DNA of 64,000 nt from Apostichopus japonicus. Lineage: Eukaryota; Echinodermata; Holothuroidea; Aspidochirotida; Stichopodidae. The translations under genes were made by a program, and so were the position numbers. Shown piece by piece: positions 1-16,700 of this stretch; position 1 is the stretch's first letter, and each line of letters begins with the position of its first letter. The DNA lies in the NCBI RefSeq assembly GCF_037975245.1, contig NC_092575.1, positions 24,470,841 to 24,534,840 on the forward strand, written 5' to 3'. The notes under the pieces are model-generated. The model was not told the DNA's origin. It saw only the letters and a list, made by a program, of their open reading frames with translations, and searched no databases.

Positions 1-5347
<5,347 letters not shown>

Positions 5348-5431
5348 GGTCTGCAAAAGAAAAAGAAACTATACAGTGATGGGTAAATTGCGTATTCAAA
5401 AATCAAAAATTCTTCAAAATCATTGCTAGAA

Positions 5432-7618
5432 TCACTCCGAAACAATTCCGTCATTTTCTTCACCAGTTTTAGGTGCAACAGGGCTGTAATCATTGCTACT
5501 GGAGCTAACTGGGATATCGTGCATGTCGACAGACTGATCCGGACTACGGGCTGTCTTTACACCGCTGTCAACTTGGTACGAAGTAGTGTTGGTTCGCTTA
5601 ACAGTGCTTGTTATGCTTTTCTGCATTTCAGGATTTTGCGCAAAGAGCATATAAAACATACAGAACGCTTGCAGAGAAAGGCAAACGCAAAAGAGTAACT
5701 GAAAAGCAAGGCTGAGAGGGTTTTGAAATGTGGCCAGAAATCCGAAGGTCCACGCCATACCGAGGAGAACCCAGAAGAGGAAAGTACTCTTGATTCGAAT
5801 AATAATCTCTTTCTTCTTTTCTACTTTGTCCGATTGTCTGATCTTACGACAGCTGACGCGATATGTCGCTAAGACGAATATCACGAGATTATAGACAGAT
5901 AGTAATAAGATATCTAGCAGAAATCCGAAATAGAGAACTGGTCCGGGATGTAGAAAGCAACTGTGAAAAGGAGGAAAATAAAGAATGTCATTTCACGTGA
6001 TGAAAGAACATAAACGCGTTGCGTGTATATGATCACATGATGTTAAAGCCGTAACGTATACGGTACTTCAACAAGTTTTTAACGACAGGTTGGGGTTGGA
6101 CGGTGCAATGTACATACTATACACATTTTGTTAACCCGTATAAAGATGTAGGCCTACATATTATTCACAAAGCTGCGTGTGTGTGCGTGTATGTATGTAT
6201 GTATGTATGTATGTGGGGAGGGGGGGGGGGCGGTTCTACCTCCCCCACGACTGATTAAGGTAGGGGAATCAACATGTTAAGCGGGTCCAGAGGCGACTGA
6301 AAAGGTATCCCTTTTAAGGCCGGAGGGGGTTTGGGGTTGTTTAAATCGGCAAGCTTATACCCACTGACTAGTAATAAGTCTTGAATTGTTATTAGGTTGA
6401 TAATGAGTAGGCGGGAAGTAAGGGTACGGGGTGAGGGGGGGGGGTCTACACCCGGATTAGTAATCTCATTCTTCGCCGACTGATTGTGAAAACTCCTCGA
6501 CTGACTATGGAGGTCTGGAGAGGGTAGCCTTGGTCCCAATCCACCTCAAAAGTCTCAGTATATCAATCAGTTAAAGAGGCACTCATATCTTAGGGAAAGC
6601 CCGCCCAGCGGGGCATCTTTTAGATATGTTACCTAACACGATTCTTTGCAACCGATTGTCGTGGCGTTAGAATTTAAATTTTGGGCTCATGGTTACCAAA
6701 TATGTTCATGGTCTTGATCCTATAAATTAAATGTGACATGAATAGACAACCTTGTCATCTATCCAAGAAGGTATGCACTGTTTAAAACAAAACTTGTATA
6801 TAAAAGGTGAACTGTTGACGTAATATTACTGTGGCACGCCGTTTTTATTTACAGTATAACAGTGTTTAATGGGTAAAATAACAGGAAAACGTTATGTAGC
6901 GTGTGCTTGATCGTTAACTTACATTCACTGCTCGATCTGTAAAATAGCAGGACGTTATGGACGTATTAGTACCATAATACCGTGAATTAACATTCAGCAT
7001 TGGTCGTAAAATAACAATGAGAACAGCACTTTCAATTGCTTAACCTTAATTAAGAACAAATTGTGTTTAACCGTGGGAATAATTACTTGATACTCGTTTA
7101 TTTAACCTGTTTGTGAATGAACAATTACACTTTATAACCGTTCTGTATCGATTAACATACATCGGGACACTTTTAATTTGCATATTCATAGTTAAGGTAG
7201 TACCCAACATTTGTGGGTTATATTCTAGTCATGATGTGATTTCGGTGTTCAAGTATGCACTTAATGTGTCTAATTAATCATGTAGGTTGTTAAAAAAATA
7301 TTGCATTTGATATGAAAATATGAGTTTGTTGCTTGTTATGAAAAAATAGTGAGGGGTAACACATATCGTTTTAACATTGTTTGACTATTGATTTTAGTAC
7401 ACCATTCTGATTGTTAGTTCGCCCCATAAATCGTTGCTTCATCTTGTCGTGTGAAGGTAAGATATTTGACGTGGTAAAGTAAGTCACCTTTAGAAACAAA
7501 GCCATGAAAACAAAAGAAAGTCTTTGTTTTTTAAATAATACTTACTAATCTGTTGATTCCTCGTAATCATGACCATGATCCAAGAAATATATGAGTATTG
7601 CTCCAATTGCTGGTAGTC
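5432..7618 (-). CDS. Adhesion GPCR 3' cassette B1 (TM4 exon plus TM5-7/tail exon)
   Basis: Two minus-strand exons: 7618-7546 (73 bp) and 5960-5432 (529 bp including the stop). The first enters in phase 1 (G|GA) and reads [18 protein letters not shown], matching TM4 and ECL2 of gene A. It ends at a GTAAG donor in phase 2. The second starts at a TTTTCACAG acceptor and reads [17 protein letters not shown], followed by TM6 ([19 protein letters not shown]) and TM7 ([18 protein letters not shown]). The tail of about 60 residues ends GIVSE. Family B2 hallmarks are present: the ECL2 Cys, the TM6 W-x-F-G core and a Q-x-x-x-M-F pattern in TM7. No TM1-3 exons are recognisable in the 16 kb upstream, so this is either an alternative 3' end for gene A1 or a remnant of another paralogue. 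By eye it differs strongly from A but closely resembles exon C. Confidence 0.85.
5961..7545 (-). other. Intron between the two B1 exons
   Basis: The intron is bounded by a GTAAG donor and a TTTTCACAG acceptor. It holds a GTAT microsatellite near 6187-6212 and several G-rich tracts (6215-6231, 6432-6444). The open frame at 6255-6539 is low-complexity and not recognised. The intron is conserved at near identity in the second copy. Confidence 0.6.
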
Positions 7619-7872
7619 CTAAATATAAAATAAAACAATAAATAAAATAATTAAAAAATGACTATTTTTTCATGATGATTATTTCTACTGTTAATAAAGT
7701 TTCTGATGCGTAGAGAGTTGTGTGAGTCACATGTATCTTCCATTGTTCTGTTGTGTTATACATTAAAAGGACAGATCCCTTTAACATACATGAATAGACT
7801 GCACCATATTAACACCAGCAAAATTCCACACACACAGACGCATCCATGCAACGTAGAGTTCAGCGCCGGGCG

Positions 7873-8788
7873 TATGGAAAGCCGTTTTAACATTTAATAA
7901 GGAATTTCAGATATCTCGAAATAATTTCAGATATCTCAAATTAAATTACAGATATCTCCAATTTATTTAAGATATCTACAAATAATTGCAGATATCTGAA
8001 AATCAATTTCAGATATCTCGAAATACAAGGGAATTTCAGATATCTGAAATTGAATTCGAGATATCTCAAATTCATTTTCAGATATCTCGAATTCAATTTC
8101 AGATATCTCGAATTCAATTTCAGATATCTCGAATTCAATTTCAGATATCTGAAATAGAATTTTAGATATCTCGAATTCAATTACAGATATCTGAAAATAC
8201 CCGATTAAATGTTAAAATGGCCTTCCATACGTGCCATTTTAACATTTAATCGGGAATTTCTGCATTTACATTACAGATATCTGGAATTCAATTGCAGATA
8301 TCTCGAATTCAATTTCAGATATCTCGAATTAGATTTGCAGATATCTTGAATTCAATTTCAGATATCTCGAATTCAATTTCAGATATCTCGAATTCAATTT
8401 CAGATATCTCGAATTAGATTTGCAGATATCTTGAATTCAATTTCAGATATCTCGAATTCAATTTCAGATATCTCGAATTCAGTTTCAGATATCTGAAATA
8501 GAATTTCAGATATCTCGAATTCAAATTTAGGATATCTCGAATTCAATTTCAGATATCTCAAATTCAATTTCAGATATCTGAAATAGAATTTCAGATATCT
8601 CGAAATCTATTTTAGATATCTCGAATTCAATTTCAGATATCTGAAATAAAATTTCAGATATCTCGAATTAAATTTAAGATATCTCGAATTTAATTTTAGA
8701 TATCTGAAATAGAATTTTAGATATCTAAAATAAGAAACAATTTAAGATATCTGAAATTCCCAATTAAATGTTAAAATGGCTTTCCATA
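7873..8788. mobile_element. Fold-back/MITE-like element packed with AGATATCT repeats
   Basis: This 916-bp insertion is present only in copy 1. It has inverted termini (left TATGGAAAGCCGTTTTAAC, right the reverse complement with one mismatch, G to A) and is flanked by the direct repeat CGGGCG at 7867-7872 and 8789-8794. The orthologous empty site in copy 2 reads CGGGAG at 47132-47137. The interior is a tandem array of a roughly 21-bp unit centred on the palindrome AGATATCT with AATTCAATT spacers. A second, nested terminus lies near 8200-8255. No transposase frame is present, so it is non-autonomous. Confidence 0.85.
8200..8255. repeat. 22-bp-arm inverted repeat inside the fold-back element
   Basis: Arms beginning CCCGATTAAATGTTAAAAT and ending with the reverse complement flank an 11-base centre containing CTTCCATACG. 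They match the terminal sequence of the host element, so two elements seem fused or nested end to end here. Confidence 0.8.
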
Positions 8789-8794
8789 CGGGCG

Positions 8795-10480
8795 AGGTAA
8801 TATTTACACAATGGAGTCCTTTCACATATTGGATAATGTAAACAGCCAAAATGGTGACGCAAATGGCTTGCATGGGATAGCAGAATTTACATTCAATATA
8901 ATTTCTTTGCAACACAAACAGAAACGCAGCCATAAGAAAGTGTTATTGAAATGAAAAACAGACTAAACACACCCACACACACACACACACACTTACACCA
9001 TCATGATAACTTTAATCACCGAACCTATAACTGCGTCTAATAAAACTTGATATTCTTTCAGATAGTTCATATTTTGCAAATTATAAAAAATATATAAAGT
9101 TATTTAACATTTCACTATATGTTTGAGACATGTTATGGATTACAGTCATTTCAGAGTTTTACAGATGTATCATAAGGTGAGATACATGATCACTAAAACA
9201 TTATATTTGATTCATGACCAATTCTCTACACAATCACATCATAAAGGCAAGACCTGCTCATTTACAGCACCATGACTACAATATGTGGTTTAAGACACTT
9301 GATTGATAAAAGGCAGATCAATGATTCAGACATCTCTCATTATCATTGATAAATATATTGCAGGGGTGTTTTTTTTTAAATTTTAAACCTCACACCGCCA
9401 GGGATGTGTTAGTGAGAAGGATATTTAACGAAAGAGAGATCGTCTTTGGGGGAACATTGTTACCGCCAAGGTTGCCATAGGAAGTTGACACTAATTACAC
9501 AGTGCCCTTTGTTGTCTGCAAAACTTAAAGCACTTACCCCTGTGGTTTTAAGGCCCACGTTGACATGGGGATATTTTAACTAGTAGTTAATTCTTAAAAA
9601 GCAACTTAATTTTTTTCGACACAAGTCTACATGATAGCTGTTGTGCTGGACTGATTTCGAAAGCCATATCTGTTTGGATTGCTGTTATTAAGTTGGTAGA
9701 AAACATGCAGAATTTGCAAAATTTGTAACTGAAGAGACGTGTCTGTAACCTCAATTTAGGTAGGTTGCTCTGTAGAGAAACTTACACTGTTGCATTTTTT
9801 AGAAAATATGAACTGGCGTTTTCACTTTGATATTACAAAGACCTTCGACAAACCCAGAGTAAACCTTCTAATCAAAGCAATGTATTATACCACCAGATAC
9901 ATTCATACCACAACGGAAATAGTCACGATTGTGAATGAAAACAAACAACATTAACAACTGAACTTCAAAACCTGTCAATCAAACGTTTGAAATTGAAAAG
10001 GGTTAGCGGGTCATTGAAAATAAATTTGCCATGAGAGGGCGAAGCCTGTAGGCGTAGCGCTACCATGAGTTGACGCGAAGAGTACGAGAAAACTGTGTCC
10101 GAAAATGCCTCTCAGATCGTTGGAAATGGCACTTCTAGTGCCTTGTACGTTGCATCTAAGCATTTTCTATTTGAAATTACTAGGAATATCATAAAGAAAG
10201 TACAAACAATATGCTCAAGGGGGGGGGGGGCGGTCACCTACTTCGCCGCCCCCCTTAGCTAAGCGCTTGTGCTCCTATTATGCTTAAATCTAATTAGCAG
10301 ATAAAGGAATTATTTCATATATTATTATCGTTCATGGTAAATTCATTAAAAGAAATACAGGCTGGTGTAAATGACACTTTAACAAAAGAATACGTATGGG
10401 GCAGTCTCATTTACAGATTCTGATATTCCGAACACATTTCAAAAAGTGGACAGCGTTGGTTTGACAAATATAGTTTAGGT
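8795..10480. other. Non-coding region between B1 and gypsy remnant
   Basis: I see no exon of a known family. Contents are a CA microsatellite (about 8974-8992), AT-rich unique-looking sequence and a G tract with a nearby C-rich inverse near 10219-10256. It is duplicated at 47138-48825. Short open frames here are not convincing. Confidence 0.5.
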
Positions 10481-10487
10481 TTTAGTT

Positions 10488-11014
10488 GTGGTGGTTGTCA
10501 TCATGGTAGAACAAATCTCATTCGTTATGAAATTAAAGTCTCGACTACCAACCCTGTACATCAAATGCCATGTAGAGCTACACCTTCTATGGAACTTGAA
10601 ATTGAACAAAAATGCAACAGCTTTTGGGGAAAAAATTCATAGACAGAGTGATATTCTGTGGGCCTTACCCATAGTGATGGCTAAAATAAAAGATGGGTCG
10701 TGTAGATTTTGTTTAGACTATAGGAAATTGAATGGAGTAACAATAAAGGATTCACACCCTTTACCTAGAATAGATGATAGTTTGGATGTACTAGGTGAAA
10801 TGGATTTTGGCAGGTTGAAATGGATATTAAGGATAAACCAAAAACAGCATTCACTACTGATACCGTCTTATATCAATTTAAAGTTATTCCTTTGGGTCTA
10901 ACTAAATCACCACCGACATTCCAGAGGTTAATGATGAGATTTATTGAGAGGACTGAATATCTGGTTTACCTTGATGATGTTATTGTTATTGTTAACTCAT
11001 TCAAAGAATGTTGA
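10488..11014 (+). pseudogene. Degenerate Ty3/gypsy-type reverse transcriptase fragment
   Basis: Two overlapping frames together cover part of an LTR-retrotransposon RT. The first contains FCLDYRKLNGVTIKDSHPLP, and the second contains PKTAFTT, FKVIPLGLTKSPPTFQRLM and YLDDVIVI. The YLDD catalytic box and the FCLDYRKLN block are typical of the Ty3/gypsy clade. The reading frame shifts near 10820, inside the block that should carry the first catalytic Asp region, and the piece stops soon after YLDD. There is no RNase H, integrase or LTR, so it is an old dead fragment. A second copy lies at 48832-49358 through the segmental duplication. Confidence 0.85.
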
Positions 11015-13378
11015 GGGAAGTTTATGCGCCATATAAACGGTTCCTTATCCATTTACTAATGAGTTTCATTCGATCTCAAATTTCGTCGTGCGGACACTTT
11101 GCGGATATATATCAAAATAATATAGTGGATATAGTCAAAAGTTGCATGATTTGAATGAAAATTCACTATAATGCAGCCACCTAAGGAATTAAATTGCTAT
11201 GGGGAATTGAGTGTCGAATAAGATCAATGATCTTATCAATACTTCTCAAACTAAGAAAGTTTCTTTTAACTGTGTATAGTTAATATATACATATTTCAGT
11301 AATTCATTGGTGTGTTCGTAATAAAAAGGAAACACAAATACATGAATCAGTATGTAAAAGTTCCTTAATGATTTATTCACTTTTAATTTCATTTATTTAT
11401 TAATTACATGGCAACTTTAATAGGATACTCATCGTTATTTTAGTTCCCCTCAAAGTCATTGTTTTTCTTTATTTTGTTGTTTTGTAAAGTATATCAATTA
11501 AAATAACCGATGTTATCCGCTGTTAGTGGACCGGAACCACCGCTGATGATAAAAGTCCAGAAGAAAAACTATACTAGGGGATACTTGTAGCCTATAGGTT
11601 GGCCCATGTGCCCAAACGTAGGGACTTCAAAGAGTAATCCAGGGGCTGAAGTTGATGGAAAATATCTGCATCGTTAGGTCAAAATCACATTTTACCGTAG
11701 CATATTGTATCGCCAAAGGATCATTTGAAAGATTATCGCACTGAACTAATCGTTTGTTATAAAGGAAACAACAAACATACATATAACTCAAATAGGAAAC
11801 ACCTTCAGCATGACTAAGCCATGGTATTTGATTTCCAAAGCCGTGCAGGACCGTCTCAAGGAAGGGGAAGGGGGAGGGGGAGGTGTTGAACCGCATGAAA
11901 CATGCTGATACCGGCGACGAGTATGGTTTTATTGAAATTGTCATTTGCAAGCAGGGGCATGCCTATATAGATTATTTGGCACCTGGGGCGGATCATTCCT
12001 TTGTCACCCCTTGCAGGTGATGCCGTGATGGGAGAGGGGTCTAAGCAAAGGGGGAACCCTTTGAGAACTTTTTGTCTATGCAAGGTGGCTAGATGCAAAC
12101 TGGTGCTTTCTTTGTCAAAGCTTTGTCGTAAATCGAGATGCTACTGGAGCAGCACATGACAGAGTACCATAAGACGACATCAGAGGTAAACCTAAAAAAG
12201 TGTAACACCACCGAAGAGGTACTGACGGAGCTTCTAGGGGGGGGGGGGGGGGGGGGGGGAAGCGGGAAACTTACCCTCGAGTTGAACGAGCAAAACCCAG
12301 TCACAAGAGAGTTTTTGCCCCAAGGAGGGGCCCAGGTAACAATTACCCCGTCCAGAAGTTTATTAATTTTTGGCATCCGACCGAATGGGTGGATGAGAGC
12401 AAATTTCAAATGGATCACGGTAATGGCCCAACGACAAAGATCACGGCCCAATCTCGTGGTTTGTGATTTATTACTCAAGCGTTCCTGAAAAATATTCGCC
12501 AAAGAAAGCCCACATACCCCCCCCCCCCCCCCCCCCCAAGAAAAAAATTGTTCAAAGAAATATCAAATAGAATTGTGCACTCTAGGTCTACATTAGTGAT
12601 GTGTCCTTTAAGCTTCACGGTTCCCGTTGGAAATGAAATAGAATTTCGCGAGAGATGCTGACATAGATCGGCTACAATGCTGTTACAACCATACCCAGTT
12701 ACTTAAATGTCAGTGTGTTTGTGTGTGGGGGGGGGGGGTATTACTCTATTAATCTGAGGAAAATCGTAAACATGCAGTTGGTTAATGAAAAGATGTAACT
12801 CTTAATCTTTAGAGGAAAGAATTAGAATTATGGTATGATGTTAAATATTTCACTACATCATTCGCCTCCACGTTGACCGAAACCAACTCGTTGAGTTATG
12901 TAGGTCTACGTAGTGTAAATTGGATAGAGAGCTGCCATTGGTTTTGTACGTCCATTCATGTGGCTGTATACTTTGGTACCTAACTGTAGCTAACAGGAAC
13001 GGTAAGCTCTGTAGATGGGATATCCCTGGACAGAGAAAATGGATTTCTATACCCAGATATTAATGATTAACTCAATGAACATGCCAACCTTATATGAGGT
13101 TGTACAAGGTTAGGTCAATATTATTATACCAGGGAGCTGACACGAACAGCTCCATGGGAATTGGCTGCCCTTCGTTGGTATCTTAGTAAACTGAAATATC
13201 AACGAAACCCTCTTATAGAACTTGCTCACAGTGGCAACAATAGAAACTAATATATGAACCGATACAGTCCAGTGATCATATCTTGACACAATAACATGTT
13301 TACATGCTGAAGGGAACACCCCCCGATCATAAAGGTCAAAGAGTATGACTATTGCTGTCGTATTAATCCAACCCCTAT
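11015..13378. other. Non-coding region with homopolymer tracts
   Basis: No recognised gene. The region contains a G run at 12237-12259 (23 bases) and a C run at 12517-12537 (21 bases); both are 13 bases in copy 2. A segment at about 12648-12795 is unrelated to the corresponding segment of copy 2. The 12138-12488 plus-strand frame is driven by the poly-G run and is probably chance. Confidence 0.5.
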
Positions 13379-13735
13379 GTGAAGAAATAAACCCCCATGT
13401 AAAGATTAAACCACCATGTAAAGATTAAACCCCCATGTCAAGATTAAAACACCCATTTAAAGATTAAAACACCAATGTAAAGATTTAAACACCCATGTAA
13501 AGATTAAACACCCATGTAAAAATTAAAACACCCATGTAAAGATTAAACCACCATGTAAAAATTAAACCCCCATGTCAAGATTAAAACACCCATCTAAAGA
13601 TTAAAACACCAATGTAAAGATTTATACACCCATGTAAAGATTAAACACCCATGTAAAAATTAAAACACCTTTGTAAAGAATTTAACACCCATGTAAAGCA
13701 TTAAAACACCCGTGTAAAGATTAAACACCCACGTC
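13379..13735. repeat. Minisatellite, about 19-20 bp unit
   Basis: About 18 imperfect units of the type CACCCATGTAAAGATTAAA, with point changes and one-base length changes. The same array occurs at 51919-52275, so it predates the duplication. Confidence 0.92.
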
Positions 13736-16700
13736 TATAATAGCCCCAGCTGGATTGAAAACCTCACAAATTCTCCAACATTGTTCCATGAGCTGAAAAA
13801 TAGGACATTTTTACAGCGAACTTTTTATAAAAAGGGGAGGGGCCACCGATTCCCCTTTGAAACCTTCCATCGACGTCATAACATCTTTAAGTCAACCCGC
13901 CCCACTCCCAAAAACATGGTGGTTACACACCTGACTGTTTACTCCTTATTCAACAAAGAATGATAACAGGACCACAGAGTCCCAGAAATCAGAGATAGGA
14001 GAAAGTAACCTAAATGGCTAAATATATGGTGACGTAACAGGAAACCGAAAACCACACTGTAACAGAAAACAATCCACTTATTTTGTTTTAAACTGAAATA
14101 ATTGCTTGATATATTTTGGATTCTCTGTATAACAATAAGGATATTCCATCCTTTCAAGTGAGTTTTAAAGGAATTAAACGTCATGCGACGGTACCACAAC
14201 TTCAGAAATTGTATAATTATGTTCCTGGGCTTCATCTTAACACCTATGATCATTCATATTTAACACTCGTATCATATAGCACTTGTTATGTGTCTCCAAA
14301 TATTACATTAATACAACCACTAAAAAAATTACCCCCAAAGTTAAGTTTTTTATTATATGCTTAGCATCTTAAGAAATAGAAGGGAAGGTTTCAAAAGATG
14401 TTTATCGCAGCCATGTAGGAGTCTCAGATAAACGTTTGCGTGAAATCTCAAATTATCTTCTTTTTTTCTAAGGCTATTGTATCTTTGTGTTTTTATTCAT
14501 TCTGGAGGGAACTTAACACAATTTTAGAGTCTCTCTAAACTCCACATTACGATTGATACCGGCACATCCCGGCAAAACACAAGTTCTGAATATGGTACAA
14601 CCTTGTCACAATTATTTTTTGAGTGTTGACTCTGAGATTTCCAGAGTATCTGCATTCACTTCACATGTCGAGTAACGTATTCAACCTAAGATGAGACTGT
14701 TATACTGATCTGAATAATATTTAAGTAAATTGTCTATATTGTGTGTATCTCATATGGCCTTATAGTCTTACAGATAATACTGGGGAAATAGTGAATAATG
14801 TAGCCGCTAAAACATTCCCATTCAAGAAACTGATCTTGTCTGGTAAAGTTTTGAATAGAATCAAATAACATTGTGACATTTGTAAAAAGTTCTTGTACTT
14901 TATGCTATCTACTAACATAGATCAAAATGCACTTGGTCATTGGAATATTAGATATTCTCCGTTCATTTTTTTATGTATTATTTTGTTGATAAATGAAATA
15001 CATTATATACAACCTATGGTCCTTGTTTTTCTAAGAGATTGGATCGAAAAATTGTCCGGCTCAAACTAAGGTTCAATACGGTTTATCTCACCGAGTAAAC
15101 AACATTAATAACCAGTGTTGTACAGAAGGGGAAAAAATTAGCAATTGGCTCCTAAATGAAAAACCAGAATTCAAAAACGCATCGTGTTTCGATGATGTAA
15201 CATGAGCAGCTTTCTTCTTTCATCTGACATAATGTATAGTGAGGTTGTACAACATACTTGATCTTAGTAATACAGTGTGATGTGACAAACAATAAATTCA
15301 CAATGACACAGGCAGGGTTCGACTTATGGCCAAAAAATTGCATAGCAACAAATTTCGACATTTGCTATACAATATTTTTGTTGCATAGCAGTTCCCCAAT
15401 ATTGAATAGCAGTTTTGAAATTACCACAAAACGGACCAAATGTTGGCGATCAATGTATTAACTAGAAAATGTTTGTTTATTATTATTATTTATACTAGTG
15501 TTGCTACGATAATCGTTTTCAATATCGGTATCGGCCGATATTTGCAATATCGGCAGCATATCGGTATCGGTAAAATTTTGCCTAATTGCCAATAACAGCA
15601 AACCGATATTGAACTTTTCTTTTTAACAGCAGAGCTACCTGTACTTATTTATACTTGCAATGATTTGTTAATCTGACCAAGACGATCCATTTCTTTAGCG
15701 TCAGTTAAACTCAGATTCATTTTCGATTAATATCCATGGAAACCTGACTCTCCGTAACATCTAAAAACACGTCTACAGCGCGCGAATATAACCAATGACC
15801 TTCGTGAACCTTGGCCTACACACAGCATTAGTGCAGCATATATACACTGTACTAACCATTCATTTCCTCAAAGGCCTCCGTGAAAACCTTGAACATGATG
15901 CATACAGTAACTGCACAGTTCAGCAGTGTTGGAAAACCTTCTTCAATTTCCCGCGAACACACTGCCGATTTCCCGCCGGTGTTCGCCTGCCTAGCACGCG
16001 TAACGTGCGAGCATAAAGGCGTGGTGTCCATGGGCCCGTCTTAGGGCTATGGTGGGGTCATGGGGTAGAACCCCTCGTGGGGATCCTGGGGCGAAAGCCC
16101 CCGAAAATTGTTGTGATTTTTTGCGATGTCTGGCGATGAAAAAATTCGCAGTTTAGGATGCAAAATACTGACAACTTTTTTTATTTAAATTGTCACGAAA
16201 CTGATGAAAATTTTAAAATGACAAGTTAAAGTAGCTATATTATGTTATAAAATGAAAAAAGATTTAATCTGTCTTTCAATCTTTAAAAAGTGCAACTTAC
16301 AAAACTTCCGATATTATGAAACAAACAACGTTCAGCAAAGCCCCGTTTCTAGACTGCCTAACAATGAATAGCCTGCACTATGCGTACATTTTTACAACTG
16401 CAGTGTTTAACCCTATACCCAACTACTGTACCACGGTACATGTGCTGCGAATTTGCCCAGGTACCTTCCCAACAACTGTGAGCTCATCCCCTGTGTAACA
16501 CCTGTTTGTTAACATTTTTTTGGCACGTTGCCAGGGAACCTTTTAGTTACGTGAGATCCGTAACTGCCGAGGTGGTTAGGCTATTTGCTTTACACTCAAC
16601 TATGGTAGGATATTATTTTTTCAGGGTTTTTTTTCGCTATATGGTCAAGTGAATAAGTTGTACATTGAGTATAAACTCAATAAATTATAACTTCTACATT

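Noticed and set aside
5423-5698. 91-codon plus-strand frame opposite the B1 exon (also at 44702-44977)
   Set aside because: It is the shadow of the TM7/tail coding region on the other strand.
7941-8180. Minus-strand frame reading RYLKLNSRYLKLNSRYLK
   Set aside because: It arises from the AGATATCT/AATTCAATT tandem unit of the fold-back element and is not a protein gene.
12138-12488. 116-codon plus-strand frame
   Set aside because: It is held open by a poly-G run whose length differs in copy 2, which breaks the frame there.
15505-15580. GATATCGG-rich palindromic patch as a possible hAT terminus
   Set aside because: I could not find a partner inverted end or a target duplication.
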